Shown here: positions 53,692 to 61,758 of the stretch, in pieces
How the letters are laid out: every line of letters starts with the position of its first letter
How positions within the stretch are numbered: position 1 is the stretch's first letter
Assembly (NCBI GenBank): GCA_964648485.1
Contig: CAZYOF010000007.1
Span: forward strand, 118,383-182,382
Reading direction: 5' to 3'
Length of the DNA stretch: 64,000 nucleotides
From: DAIOEK01 sp964648485
GTDB lineage: Bacteria > Chloroflexota > Anaerolineae > Anaerolineales > Anaerolineaceae
Position numbers and translations under genes: made by a program
The notes under the pieces: generated by a model
Told to the model about the DNA's origin: nothing
Databases searched by the model: none
Seen by the model: the letters and a program-made list of their open reading frames with translations, nothing else

Positions 53692-53825
53692 GCGTTTTTT
53701 CTCCTCATCCATGAGGTTGGTTCTCTAACTCTACTATCGGATATAAGCCGAATTACTTGAGCCATCCGTGAAAATTTTCGCTGGAAAATATGTAATAGTA
53801 AATATAAGCGTGGTAAAATAAGCAT

Positions 53826-53952
53826 AACCTTCGGGGCAGGGTGAGAATGGCTTCCATTCAATTCCCGATCGGTGGTACAGCCCACGAGTTCGAGAGAACA
53901 TGATCCGGTGAAATTCCGGGGCCGACGGTAACAGTCCGGATAGAAGAAGGTG
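53826..53952 (+). ncRNA. FMN riboswitch (RFN element) aptamer
   Basis: The stretch begins ACCTTCGGGGCAGGGTG, continues with TTCCCGATCGGTGGT, then GTGAAATTCCGGGGCCGACGG, AGTCCGGAT, and closes with AGAAGGT pairing back to the ACCTTC. This is the conserved RFN order. It binds flavin mononucleotide and controls the downstream ABC transporter operon, which is consistent with flavin uptake. Confidence 0.93.
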
Positions 53953-54019
53953 TAAGCAGGAACCGGGATGGGTGTGTTCCGCTTACAATCTGCCCCGAGG
54001 TAATTAAGCGCGGGGCTTT
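53953..54019 (+). promoter_or_regulatory. Expression platform of the FMN riboswitch
   Basis: A hairpin of GTAAGC / GCTTAC (with inner GGAAC / GTTCC) is followed by GCCCCG (53992-53997) pairing with CGGGGC (54011-54016), just before the ATG at 54020, with no T tract. The same TGCCCCGA can pair with TCGGGGCA at the start of the aptamer (53831-53838). This fits translational control by hiding the start region; it is inferred. Confidence 0.65.
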
Positions 54020-54799
54020 ATGTTTAAAGTACTCAACCGGCATCGTTTCATATTTCTCTTCATCTCGCTTTTCGTGGCTATTGCGATCTGGCAGGTGATG
54101 GTCTGGATCTGGAGATTTCCAGTGTTTATTTTGCCCGGACCTTTTGTGGTGGCTGCGCGTTTCGGGCGGGCAGTAGCTGATGGTGCTTTAATCCGCCACA
54201 GTCTGATCACGCTGGCAGAAGTGATTGCCGGTTTGTTGATCGGATCCACTCTCGCCACGCTTACAGGCTATCTATTGGCAAAATCGCCAGCTGCTGAGAG
54301 ATTTCTTTCCCCCTATCTGGTTGCCAGTCAGGCAGTGCCATTGGTTGCGATCGCTCCCCTGCTGATCATCTGGTTCGGACCGGGACTTTTTTCCAAGATT
54401 CTCATTTGTTCCTTGATCGTCTTTTTTCCGGTTCTGGTGAATACGATTGTTGGATTACGTGCCGTACCGGATAATCTGCGCGATCTCATGCACAGTCTGC
54501 GGGCAACCCGCTCAGAAATACTCAGAAAATTAGAGATCCCCGCGGCGCTGCCCGTATTCCTGGGAGGATTACGCATTGGCGCTACACTTTCAGTGATCGG
54601 GGCGGTGGTGGGTGAATTTGTTGGATCTGACCGGGGGTTAGGATTCCTCATCAATGTTGGACGTGGTCAGTATGACACTGCACTGGTATTTGCAGCCATC
54701 TTTACACTGATTATGATGGCGTTAATTCTGTACGGGTTGGTTATTCTCGCCGAAAAACATTTGCTCCGTTGGCAAAAATATGGGAATAAACAATCATAA
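54020..54799 (+). CDS. ABC transporter permease, riboflavin-type (RibX-like)
   Basis: The 259-residue protein has six membrane helices and the coupling loop VPDNLRDLMHSLRATRSEILRKLEIPAALPVFLGGLRIG of the SsuC/TauC/ThiX permease class. Being the first gene after an FMN riboswitch, it is most simply the permease of a RibXY-type riboflavin importer, as predicted for Chloroflexota. Substrate is inferred from regulation only. Confidence 0.88.
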   Translation: MFKVLNRHRFIFLFISLFVAIAIWQVMVWIWRFPVFILPGPFVVAARFGRAVADGALIRHSLITLAEVIAGLLIGSTLATLTGYLLAKSPAAERFLSPYLVASQAVPLVAIAPLLIIWFGPGLFSKILICSLIVFFPVLVNTIVGLRAVPDNLRDLMHSLRATRSEILRKLEIPAALPVFLGGLRIGATLSVIGAVVGEFVGSDRGLGFLINVGRGQYDTALVFAAIFTLIMMALILYGLVILAEKHLLRWQKYGNKQS

Positions 54800-54815
54800 A
54801 AGGGAGACATTTTTC

Positions 54816-55808
54816 ATGAAGAAAAAACCAATTTCAATTCTGATAGCAATTATCCTTCTTCCTCTGGTGTTGGGAGCCTGCACGACTGTCGCTCCACTGA
54901 AACCAACAGAGCAGACTCTACGCGAAATATCTTTACCCGTAGGTTACATTCCCAATGTTCAGTTCGCTCCATTGTATGTGGCAATTGAAAAAGGTTACTT
55001 TAAAGATGCCGGTGTTGATGTAAAAATTGATTACAGCTTTGAAACTGATGCGCTGGCGCTGGTGGGTGCCGGAAAACTCGAGTTCGCCATGGTCTCAGGT
55101 GAGCAGGTCTTATTGGGAAGAGCGCAACAACTACCAGTGGTAAATGTTTTAGCCTGGTATCAAAAATATCCGGTTGGAATTGCTTCTTTGAAAAGCGCGG
55201 GAATTACCAGACCAGAAGACCTGCGTGGTAAAAGGATTGGTACGCCGGTTCTATCGGGAGCCAGTTATGTGGGTATGGAAGCCTTGCTGGCTGCGGGAGG
55301 TTTGAAAGATACTGACGTGCAGATTGATACCATCGGTTTTAATCAAGTCGAAAGCCTGGTTACAGGCAGAGAAGATGCCGTTGTGGTTTATGTTGCCAAC
55401 GAACCCGTCCAACTGAAAGGGCAGGGGTATGATATTGATGTTATTCTGGTTTCTGATTATCTGACCCTGGTTTCGAATGGATTAATCACCAGTGAAATGA
55501 TGCTCCGGGAAGATCCGGAGCTGGTAAAAGGTGTGTCAAACGCATTACTCAAAGGTATTAAAGATACTATCGCTGATCCAGATGAAGCATACGAAATTTG
55601 CAAAAAGTATGTCGAGAATCTGGAAAACGCTGATGAAGCAACCCAAAAAGCAGTTCTGGCTGAATCTATCAAATTATGGCAGGGAGATCGTTTGGGCTAT
55701 TCCGAGCCGGATGCATGGGAAAATATGCAAAATGTTTTGTTGCAAATAAATTTATTGCAGGATAAGCTGGACCTTAAAAAAGCATATACGAATGAGTTTG
55801 TTCCTTGA
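54816..55808 (+). CDS. ABC transporter binding lipoprotein, riboflavin-type (RibY-like)
   Basis: The 330-residue protein starts with a lipoprotein signal (ISILIAIILLPLVLGAC), then EISLPVGYIPNVQFAPLYVAIEKGYFKDAGVDVKIDYSFETDALALVGAGKLEFAMVSGEQVLLGRAQ, the NMT1/ThiY-like binding fold. AGGGAG precedes the ATG at 54816. It captures the substrate outside the membrane for the permease upstream. Its place in an FMN-regulated operon suggests riboflavin or a related flavin as ligand. Confidence 0.9.
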   Translation: MKKKPISILIAIILLPLVLGACTTVAPLKPTEQTLREISLPVGYIPNVQFAPLYVAIEKGYFKDAGVDVKIDYSFETDALALVGAGKLEFAMVSGEQVLLGRAQQLPVVNVLAWYQKYPVGIASLKSAGITRPEDLRGKRIGTPVLSGASYVGMEALLAAGGLKDTDVQIDTIGFNQVESLVTGREDAVVVYVANEPVQLKGQGYDIDVILVSDYLTLVSNGLITSEMMLREDPELVKGVSNALLKGIKDTIADPDEAYEICKKYVENLENADEATQKAVLAESIKLWQGDRLGYSEPDAWENMQNVLLQINLLQDKLDLKKAYTNEFVP

Positions 55809-55827
55809 GGTAAGAGGTAAGGCTACA

Positions 55828-56604
55828 ATGATCACATCGGTTCCTGCTGTTTCAGAATGTCTGCTCCAGGTTCGCGACCTGAGTGTCACCTTTCCAAATG
55901 GAAATGGCGGTCTTAGAGCCCTGCGTGATGTCAGCTTTGAACTATGCCCGCAGGAATTTTTATGCGTACTCGGTCCTTCAGGTAGTGGAAAAAGCACCCT
56001 CTTGCGTGTTCTATCCGGATTAATTCAACCTTCCGGAGGTGAAGTTAAATTCTTCCAAAAAGATGGATTGCCACCCAAGATTGGAATTGTTTTTCAGCAG
56101 GCAAATCTGATGCCCTGGCGGACTGTCCTGCAAAACATCACCCTGCCCTTAGAGTTGGGAGAACGGGAACAGGCTAACACCATCCGCAGAGCAATGGATT
56201 TAATTGATCTGGTTGGTTTGCAGGGTTTTGAGCATAACTATCCGGGAGAACTATCAGGTGGAATGGCACAGCGTGTGGCTATTGCCCGGGCATTGATTCA
56301 TGACCCAGACCTGTTATTACTGGATGAACCTTTTGGTGCATTGGATGCACTCACCCGCGAGAGGATGGGATCTGAATTATTGCGCATCTGGCAGGCACAC
56401 AAAAAGACCGTCCTGATGGTCACCCATTCCATTAACGAAGCCATCTTTTTGGCAGACCGTGCATTGGTACTCACCTCCCGGCCAGGTACATTATGCCTCG
56501 ATATCCCCATCGATTTTCCGCGACCGCGGGTGGATGATATGCGTTATTCGTGTGAGTTTGGAGACCTGGCGAAAACCATTCGCGGTGCTATTGGCGAGAT
56601 ATAA
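55828..56604 (+). CDS. ABC transporter ATPase of the flavin-regulated operon
   Basis: The 258-residue protein has Walker A (GPSGSGKST), signature LSGGMAQRVAIARAL, Walker B (LLLLDEPFGALD) and H-loop VTHSINEAIFL, the SsuB/TauB subclass. It energises the upstream permease. The ATG at 55828 is used (GAGG ~10 nt upstream); an earlier in-frame ATG at 55792 lies inside the previous gene. Confidence 0.92.
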   Translation: MITSVPAVSECLLQVRDLSVTFPNGNGGLRALRDVSFELCPQEFLCVLGPSGSGKSTLLRVLSGLIQPSGGEVKFFQKDGLPPKIGIVFQQANLMPWRTVLQNITLPLELGEREQANTIRRAMDLIDLVGLQGFEHNYPGELSGGMAQRVAIARALIHDPDLLLLDEPFGALDALTRERMGSELLRIWQAHKKTVLMVTHSINEAIFLADRALVLTSRPGTLCLDIPIDFPRPRVDDMRYSCEFGDLAKTIRGAIGEI

Positions 56605-56612
56605 CATAAAAA

Positions 56613-56636
56613 GCCCTTCCTTATGGAAGGGCATTT
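56613..56636. terminator. Terminator of the flavin-transport operon
   Basis: GCCCTTCC / GGAAGGGC form an 8-bp stem with a TTAT loop, followed by ATTTTG. It lies between convergent genes and has an A run on the other side, so it may act in both directions. Confidence 0.88.
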
Positions 56637-56654
56637 TGACTGAAAATGATTCTA

Positions 56655-57395
56655 CTAATCAAGTTGATACGTTGCATACACTTCTACAGTGATCAACATT
56701 TGTCCTGCAGAAACCGGTACGGTGCCAGCGGAGAACGATGCATCGCTCTTCAGACCAACCGGCTGCATCGGGTTCGAGTAGCTGTTGACACTCAATGATT
56801 GTACCTTGCCGAGCTTTGCACCTGCTGCTACTGAAAGTTCTTCAGCCTGTGCTTTTGCATTTTCCACTGCCCTGGTGCGGGCTTCATCAATCGCCTTTGT
56901 ACGATCTGATGTATCGAACTGAATTCCGTTGATATTGTTTGCGCCAGAACGAACCACTGAATCCAGTATTTCGCCCATTTTCGACAGATCCCGAACAGTC
57001 ACATACACCGAATTATCAACCATATATTTGATGTCGAGCATTTCGCCCATAGGTCCATACTGTTGCTGTGGGTAGATATTGAATGCCGTAGTCTGGATAT
57101 CTTTTTGATCCACACCGAGTGCAGTCAAACCTTCGGCGACATTATTGGATTGCTGGGTATTGCTAGCCAGCGCTTCTGCTACATCGGCACCTTCTGTATG
57201 AACACCGATTGTAATGTAGGCGATATCTGGAATGATGGTTGCCTGTCCACTGCCGGTTACCGAGATCGTGCGTATAGGTGCATCGTTCTGGTTATTTCCA
57301 CTGGTGCTGGGGGAGGTGCCGGGTAGAATTCCGCACCCGGTGAGTAAACCTCCGATAACCAGTACACTAATGATGATAAATATTGACTTTTTCAT
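56655..57395 (-). CDS. SIMPL-domain (DUF541) lipoprotein
   Basis: The 246-residue protein has a lipoprotein signal (SIFIIISVLVIGGLLTGC) and the SIMPL pattern: RTISVTGSGQATIIPDIAYITIGVHTEGADVAEAL, QTTAFNIYPQQQYGPMG and the C-terminal AQAEELSVAAGAKLGKVQSLS. SIMPL proteins are periplasmic or surface oligomers of uncertain function linked to stress. It follows a paralog by 28 bp; the two form a tandem pair. Confidence 0.92.
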   Translation of the reverse strand: MKKSIFIIISVLVIGGLLTGCGILPGTSPSTSGNNQNDAPIRTISVTGSGQATIIPDIAYITIGVHTEGADVAEALASNTQQSNNVAEGLTALGVDQKDIQTTAFNIYPQQQYGPMGEMLDIKYMVDNSVYVTVRDLSKMGEILDSVVRSGANNINGIQFDTSDRTKAIDEARTRAVENAKAQAEELSVAAGAKLGKVQSLSVNSYSNPMQPVGLKSDASFSAGTVPVSAGQMLITVEVYATYQLD

Positions 57396-57423
57396 GGTTG
57401 CCTCGATTCGTTTATTGTTCCGG

Positions 57424-58146
57424 TTATTTCATCTCGTATGTTACGTAGGCATCCACGCTCACGACGAGTTGTCCACCAGAGATTGGCGGAGCTGCCATGT
57501 CCATTCCGCCACCCATCCCGTAACCATTGTACATGGGAACCGGCTGTGAATAGCTGCTCACACTGAGGTTCATCACCTGTCCGACTTTTACACCCGCTGC
57601 GGTTGCCAGAGCTTCAGCCTGTTTGCGAGCATCGGTCACGGCAGCATTGCGGGCTTCAGCCATTGCGGCTGATCGGTCTGCTACATCAAAGGTGATCCCG
57701 TAGATATTGTTGGCGCCTTTGCTGACAACCGTGCTGAGAATATCTCCCAGTTTGTCTAGTTCGCGGACAGTGATCATAACGGTGTTATCCACCATGTACT
57801 TGATTCCTAACATCTCGCCCATCGGACCGTATTGCTGGTTGGGATAAACAGAGAAGTTGGTTGTCTGAATATCCTTGGGATCCACGCCGAAACCGGCTAA
57901 GGCATCCGCTACAGATTGTGCCGCCTTGGTATTATCTGACAGCGCCTGTGCAACGTTTTCGTTTTCTGTGTGAACACCGATGTTAATGGTAGCCATGTCT
58001 GGCTTCAGATAAGCTTTTCCATTACCGGTAACAGAGATGGTGCGTGGCGTATCAACTGTTGCCATTCCGCCGGGGTTTACGAATGCGCTCAAACTGAAAA
58101 CGCTCAGAAGCGCAACCGCTAATAATAAGAAATATTTGACTTTCAT
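57424..58146 (-). CDS. SIMPL-domain (DUF541) secreted protein
   Basis: The 240-residue protein has a signal peptide (FLLLAVALLSVFSLSA, no lipobox Cys) and the same SIMPL sequence as its neighbour: RTISVTGNGKAYLKPDMATINIGVHTENENVAQAL, QTTNFSVYPNQQYGPMGEML, QAEALATAAGVKVGQVMNLSVSSYS. The C-terminal part has a Gly/Met-rich loop (YGMGGGMDM). It is the upstream member of the pair, so the duplicate was made locally; one copy is lipidated, the other not. Confidence 0.92.
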   Translation of the reverse strand: MKVKYFLLLAVALLSVFSLSAFVNPGGMATVDTPRTISVTGNGKAYLKPDMATINIGVHTENENVAQALSDNTKAAQSVADALAGFGVDPKDIQTTNFSVYPNQQYGPMGEMLGIKYMVDNTVMITVRELDKLGDILSTVVSKGANNIYGITFDVADRSAAMAEARNAAVTDARKQAEALATAAGVKVGQVMNLSVSSYSQPVPMYNGYGMGGGMDMAAPPISGGQLVVSVDAYVTYEMK

Positions 58147-58264
58147 TCAGTCCTCCTGATATTTATTCTTGCACTCAAGACGCTGAATTGCAATAAAAGT
58201 TCCAGATTTCGTACAAGTTCCTGTAAAATTCATTTAAGCAAGTCAAATTACAGATTGAGGATCT

Positions 58265-59413
58265 ATGCCCATCAATTACCTTGAAATCAAACAGCAGATA
58301 GCCGGTTATTGTAGTAGCACCCGTTTACAGTTACAGAAACTGGAAGAAATTCTGTTGAGGGCGGAAGCCAGGCTGAATGATCCAGGGCTAACGCTGCAAG
58401 AAATTATTGAGAAAATTCAAGCAGCCTCCCAAACGAACCCAAATATTCGCTGTGCTGTTCCCCGTGATTTCCCATTAAATCAGGTGATTTCAGCGCCTGA
58501 AGTCAAGGTGGATTTTCCAATTATTGCTGCAGATGGGTCGCAGGTGGTCCCCTCCCGCCACCGTCAGATTGAATTTGGGGCTATCAATATTGCAGCCATC
58601 AGCATGATACCTGGTAGCCAAAAAGCACCAGATATCAAAATTAGCAGCAGTTTACTGAACTACCCCGATATGACCGATGCAGTATTCGGCTTGTCTGAAG
58701 GGAAAATTGCACTCATCCGCGACCTGTATGAACGAAAAATACTGGCTGAGCAGGCAGAGAAACTGCCTTCTCCGGTAATCTCCATCACCGATGGTGGTCT
58801 GGAGCTTTACCGTGAACCAGGGGCGGATCAGGAATATGAAGAATTGTTCCGTGAGTATATGGCTGTTCTGGCGAAGTTCCGAACATTTGGAGCGATTCCT
58901 GCCGGATATGTTGATAAGCCGGGCAGCAGGCTGGTGAGCGCCATGCTGGATTTACTTGGTGCGAATCCTTCTAATGGAAATGATCTTAGCCTGTTATCAG
59001 ACCGTATCCTCTTTACCCGTATCCTGACACAGCCATACAGCCGCTCTGGAGTGTTCGGGATTCAATCTTCTCAGAGTCATAAAGCGCCTTCAGGGTTGGC
59101 GGTTAATTTTTTCTACTTCAATGCCAGCCGGCAAGGCGCACCGAAAATCGCCCGGGTCGAAATTCCAGCCTGGGTTGCCGAAGATAAGACATCCGTTCAA
59201 CGCCTGCACGCCTCGCTTATTCAACAATGCCGTATCAATGGCTGGGATTTTCCCTACCTGTTGGGTAGAGCGCATGAAGAAGCGGTTATCCGCTATGAAG
59301 ATTCAATACGCCTCGAAGAGATGATAGCGGCAGGTTTACGCAATGAAAGTATTCCCTTGGGTGAGATGTCAGAAAAACAGCGCATGAAAGACGGATCAGG
59401 AAGGAAAGGATAA
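58265..59413 (+). CDS. nurA: NurA-type 5'-3' nuclease
   Basis: The 382-residue protein contains the NurA metal-site motifs FPIIAADGSQ and VISITDGGLELY (acidic active-site residues), and IPAGYVDKPGSRLV. NurA is a nuclease that works with the HerA helicase in DNA-end resection. The C-terminal region is polar. The gene begins a three-gene unit with a HAS-barrel protein and HerA, spaced 3 bp and -4 bp, which indicates one complex. Confidence 0.92.
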   Translation: MPINYLEIKQQIAGYCSSTRLQLQKLEEILLRAEARLNDPGLTLQEIIEKIQAASQTNPNIRCAVPRDFPLNQVISAPEVKVDFPIIAADGSQVVPSRHRQIEFGAINIAAISMIPGSQKAPDIKISSSLLNYPDMTDAVFGLSEGKIALIRDLYERKILAEQAEKLPSPVISITDGGLELYREPGADQEYEELFREYMAVLAKFRTFGAIPAGYVDKPGSRLVSAMLDLLGANPSNGNDLSLLSDRILFTRILTQPYSRSGVFGIQSSQSHKAPSGLAVNFFYFNASRQGAPKIARVEIPAWVAEDKTSVQRLHASLIQQCRINGWDFPYLLGRAHEEAVIRYEDSIRLEEMIAAGLRNESIPLGEMSEKQRMKDGSGRKG

Positions 59414-59416
59414 TGT

Positions 59417-60040
59417 ATGAATCCGATTGAAATTGGCAGGTTAATGCGGGCATCCGCAACTGGTTTTGTGGTCGGCTGCAGGCTGTCTCAACTGGATGCG
59501 CCATCTCTGGGCGCGTTGGTGCGGGTTCCATTGGAACCAGATTACCAGATCTACGGCATTATCACCGATATCCGCGTGGAGGATGACGGTCTGGTCAGGC
59601 AGCTGGTAACCAGTGCCGAACTTTCACCGGAAGTGATTGCAGATAACCGTATCAACCGCAATATGCCGGTGGAAATGAGTGTGCTGGCAGTTGGTTATGA
59701 TCGCGCCGGAAAAATTTTCCACCTTCTTCCACCCAGACCGGCTTTGTCACTCGATAGTATTTACCTTTGCTCAGCTGAGGAATTCATCCGCTTCACCGGA
59801 GAAAATCGCTTTGGATACTTCAGGCATATTCTGCACGCACAGGATATAGCCATATCGGAGGTGCTGGCAGCGCATTTACAGCAGGGTGTAAGTTTTCATA
59901 ATGCTTCCGGAGAGAATACATGGCTCGAATCAGCTGCCCGGGAATTGATTACCCTCATGCGGGATGATTATCCAACCTTGATGATGGTGATGAGTGCCCT
60001 GGCAGACCTGGAAGTGGTTGAAACAGGGAGGTCAGCATGA
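59417..60040 (+). CDS. HAS-barrel-like protein of the nurA-herA operon
   Basis: The 207-residue protein starts with GFVVGCRLSQLDAPSLGALVRVP...IYGIITDIRV, which resembles the small beta barrel (HAS barrel) at the N terminus of HerA. The C-terminal half is helical (AARELITLMRDDYPTLMMVMSAL). It lies between nurA and herA and its stop overlaps the herA start (ATGA), so it is probably a third subunit or a bridging factor. Its function has not been assigned from sequence. Confidence 0.78.
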   Translation: MNPIEIGRLMRASATGFVVGCRLSQLDAPSLGALVRVPLEPDYQIYGIITDIRVEDDGLVRQLVTSAELSPEVIADNRINRNMPVEMSVLAVGYDRAGKIFHLLPPRPALSLDSIYLCSAEEFIRFTGENRFGYFRHILHAQDIAISEVLAAHLQQGVSFHNASGENTWLESAARELITLMRDDYPTLMMVMSALADLEVVETGRSA

Positions 60041-61740
60041 ACGATCAGGTTCCTACGGATGCCATTGCTTATATTGTTGGCGGAGAACTTAAATCGAGTT
60101 TGTATGCCCGCCTGACTGTCCCCTCGCAGGATGTGCAGGAAGGTGCCTTTGTAGTCATGGAAAACCGAGATTGGATATATTACGGTCTGGTGACCAACCT
60201 GGCTTTGGGCAGTACCAATCCACGTTTTGCCGATGAACAAAGTGAACAAAGATACCCTGAGTACCTTGCGCGCCAGCTTCATGGATTGACATTATTTACC
60301 AATATTGAAATCCTTCCCACCCTGATGATGGATCGGGGACCAGAATTGGATGATCCGGCATATCCGGAGTGGCTGGAGAGCCATCCTGCGGGCAGCGACA
60401 ATCCCATCCCTGTGAAGACAATTCCACCGCATCATACCTGGGTCCGGATGGCGAATGCGGGAGATATTGCCGAGATTTTTGGTTCAGAAGAACAGCCAGG
60501 TTACTACAGAGTTGGGTCCACCCGGGAACAGGGTTTGCCGGTATGCATCAATCTCGACAAATTTGTGCAACGTTCTTCAGGAATATTTGGCTCTACCGGT
60601 ACCGGAAAAAGTTTTCTGACCCGTATTATTCTGGCGGGACTGATGAAGTATGATCATGCCTCTGTGCTCGTGTTTGATATGCACAACGAATATGGGGTTG
60701 ATGACATCGCGTCCGATACTCATCAGCGTGTCCCGGGTTTACGCAGCAAATTCCCGGTCAAGGTTCGCCTGGTTGGGTTGGGCGCGCGAACGGATATCCG
60801 CGGGCAGACGCCTGATTTCTCGCTTGAAATTGATGAGAAGGATATCAAACCGGAAGACATTGAACTGCTGACCCGCGAGTTGAATCTCAAGGAGACCACC
60901 CCTACCACATTGGAAGCCTTGCAGCAGTCTTTTGGTATCGACTGGTTTGGTGAGTTCAAAAGGCTGGAAAATGGCAGAACAGAAGAGGACGATAATGGTA
61001 AGAAAGTACCATCAGCTGACAGCACTGAGGGTTGGGCATTAGATAATGGTGTAAATATGGCGGCAGCTGTGGGGCTGCGGGCGAAAATGCAGCGGGTGTT
61101 CAACCTGCCCTACATTGTTCCCAACCCCGCCCAAAATGGGCTGAATCAGATCATCCAGGCGCTGGAAGCCGGACAGCATGTGGTACTCTCTTTCGGAGAG
61201 TACGAACGTGATCTGGATTACCTGCTGGTGACCAACCTGATAACCCGAAAGATACGGGAACGCTGGGCAGAGACAACCAATAAATACCGCGGACATGGAG
61301 AGAAGGAACCACGTCCGCTTGTGGTGGTAGTGGAAGAGGCGCACAAACTGCTCAATCGCGAAATGGCGAATCAAACCAGTTTCAGCACGATTGCCCGTGA
61401 AATGCGCAAGTATTATGTAACCCTTTTAATTGTGGATCAACGCCCATCCCAAATTTATGATGAAGTCATGTCGCAATTAGGGACACGGATCTCAGGCAAG
61501 TTGGAAGATGATGCAGATCTCTCTGCTGTGCTGGCGGGTGTAGCCGGCAAGGAAACGTTACGTGGAATGCTGGCACACCTTCAACCAAAGGAAGAGGTCT
61601 TGCTGCTGGGATGGGGAGTCCCGATGCCTATCCCTATCCGTTCACGAAGGTATGATGATTCCTTCTGGCAGGAATTGCTGGGCAAGAAAGATGGGAAAAA
61701 TAAAAGCATTGATGAATTGGCTAGATCTATCGGGTTGTAA
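60037..61740 (+). CDS. herA: HerA-type hexameric helicase/translocase
   Basis: The 567-residue protein has an N-terminal HAS-barrel segment (TDAIAYIVGGELKSSLYARLTVPSQDVQEGAFVVMENRDWIYYGLVTNLA), Walker A GSTGTGKSFLTRIIL at ~187, Walker B LVVVVEEAHKLL, and a later LLIVDQRPSQI segment, the FtsK/HerA fold. HerA encircles DNA and drives NurA resection of double-strand breaks. Bacterial homologs also occur in phage-defence cassettes. The C terminus (KSIDELARSIGL) is amphipathic. Confidence 0.93.
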   Translation: MNDQVPTDAIAYIVGGELKSSLYARLTVPSQDVQEGAFVVMENRDWIYYGLVTNLALGSTNPRFADEQSEQRYPEYLARQLHGLTLFTNIEILPTLMMDRGPELDDPAYPEWLESHPAGSDNPIPVKTIPPHHTWVRMANAGDIAEIFGSEEQPGYYRVGSTREQGLPVCINLDKFVQRSSGIFGSTGTGKSFLTRIILAGLMKYDHASVLVFDMHNEYGVDDIASDTHQRVPGLRSKFPVKVRLVGLGARTDIRGQTPDFSLEIDEKDIKPEDIELLTRELNLKETTPTTLEALQQSFGIDWFGEFKRLENGRTEEDDNGKKVPSADSTEGWALDNGVNMAAAVGLRAKMQRVFNLPYIVPNPAQNGLNQIIQALEAGQHVVLSFGEYERDLDYLLVTNLITRKIRERWAETTNKYRGHGEKEPRPLVVVVEEAHKLLNREMANQTSFSTIAREMRKYYVTLLIVDQRPSQIYDEVMSQLGTRISGKLEDDADLSAVLAGVAGKETLRGMLAHLQPKEEVLLLGWGVPMPIPIRSRRYDDSFWQELLGKKDGKNKSIDELARSIGL

Positions 61741-61758
61741 AGGATCTTAATGGACGCA

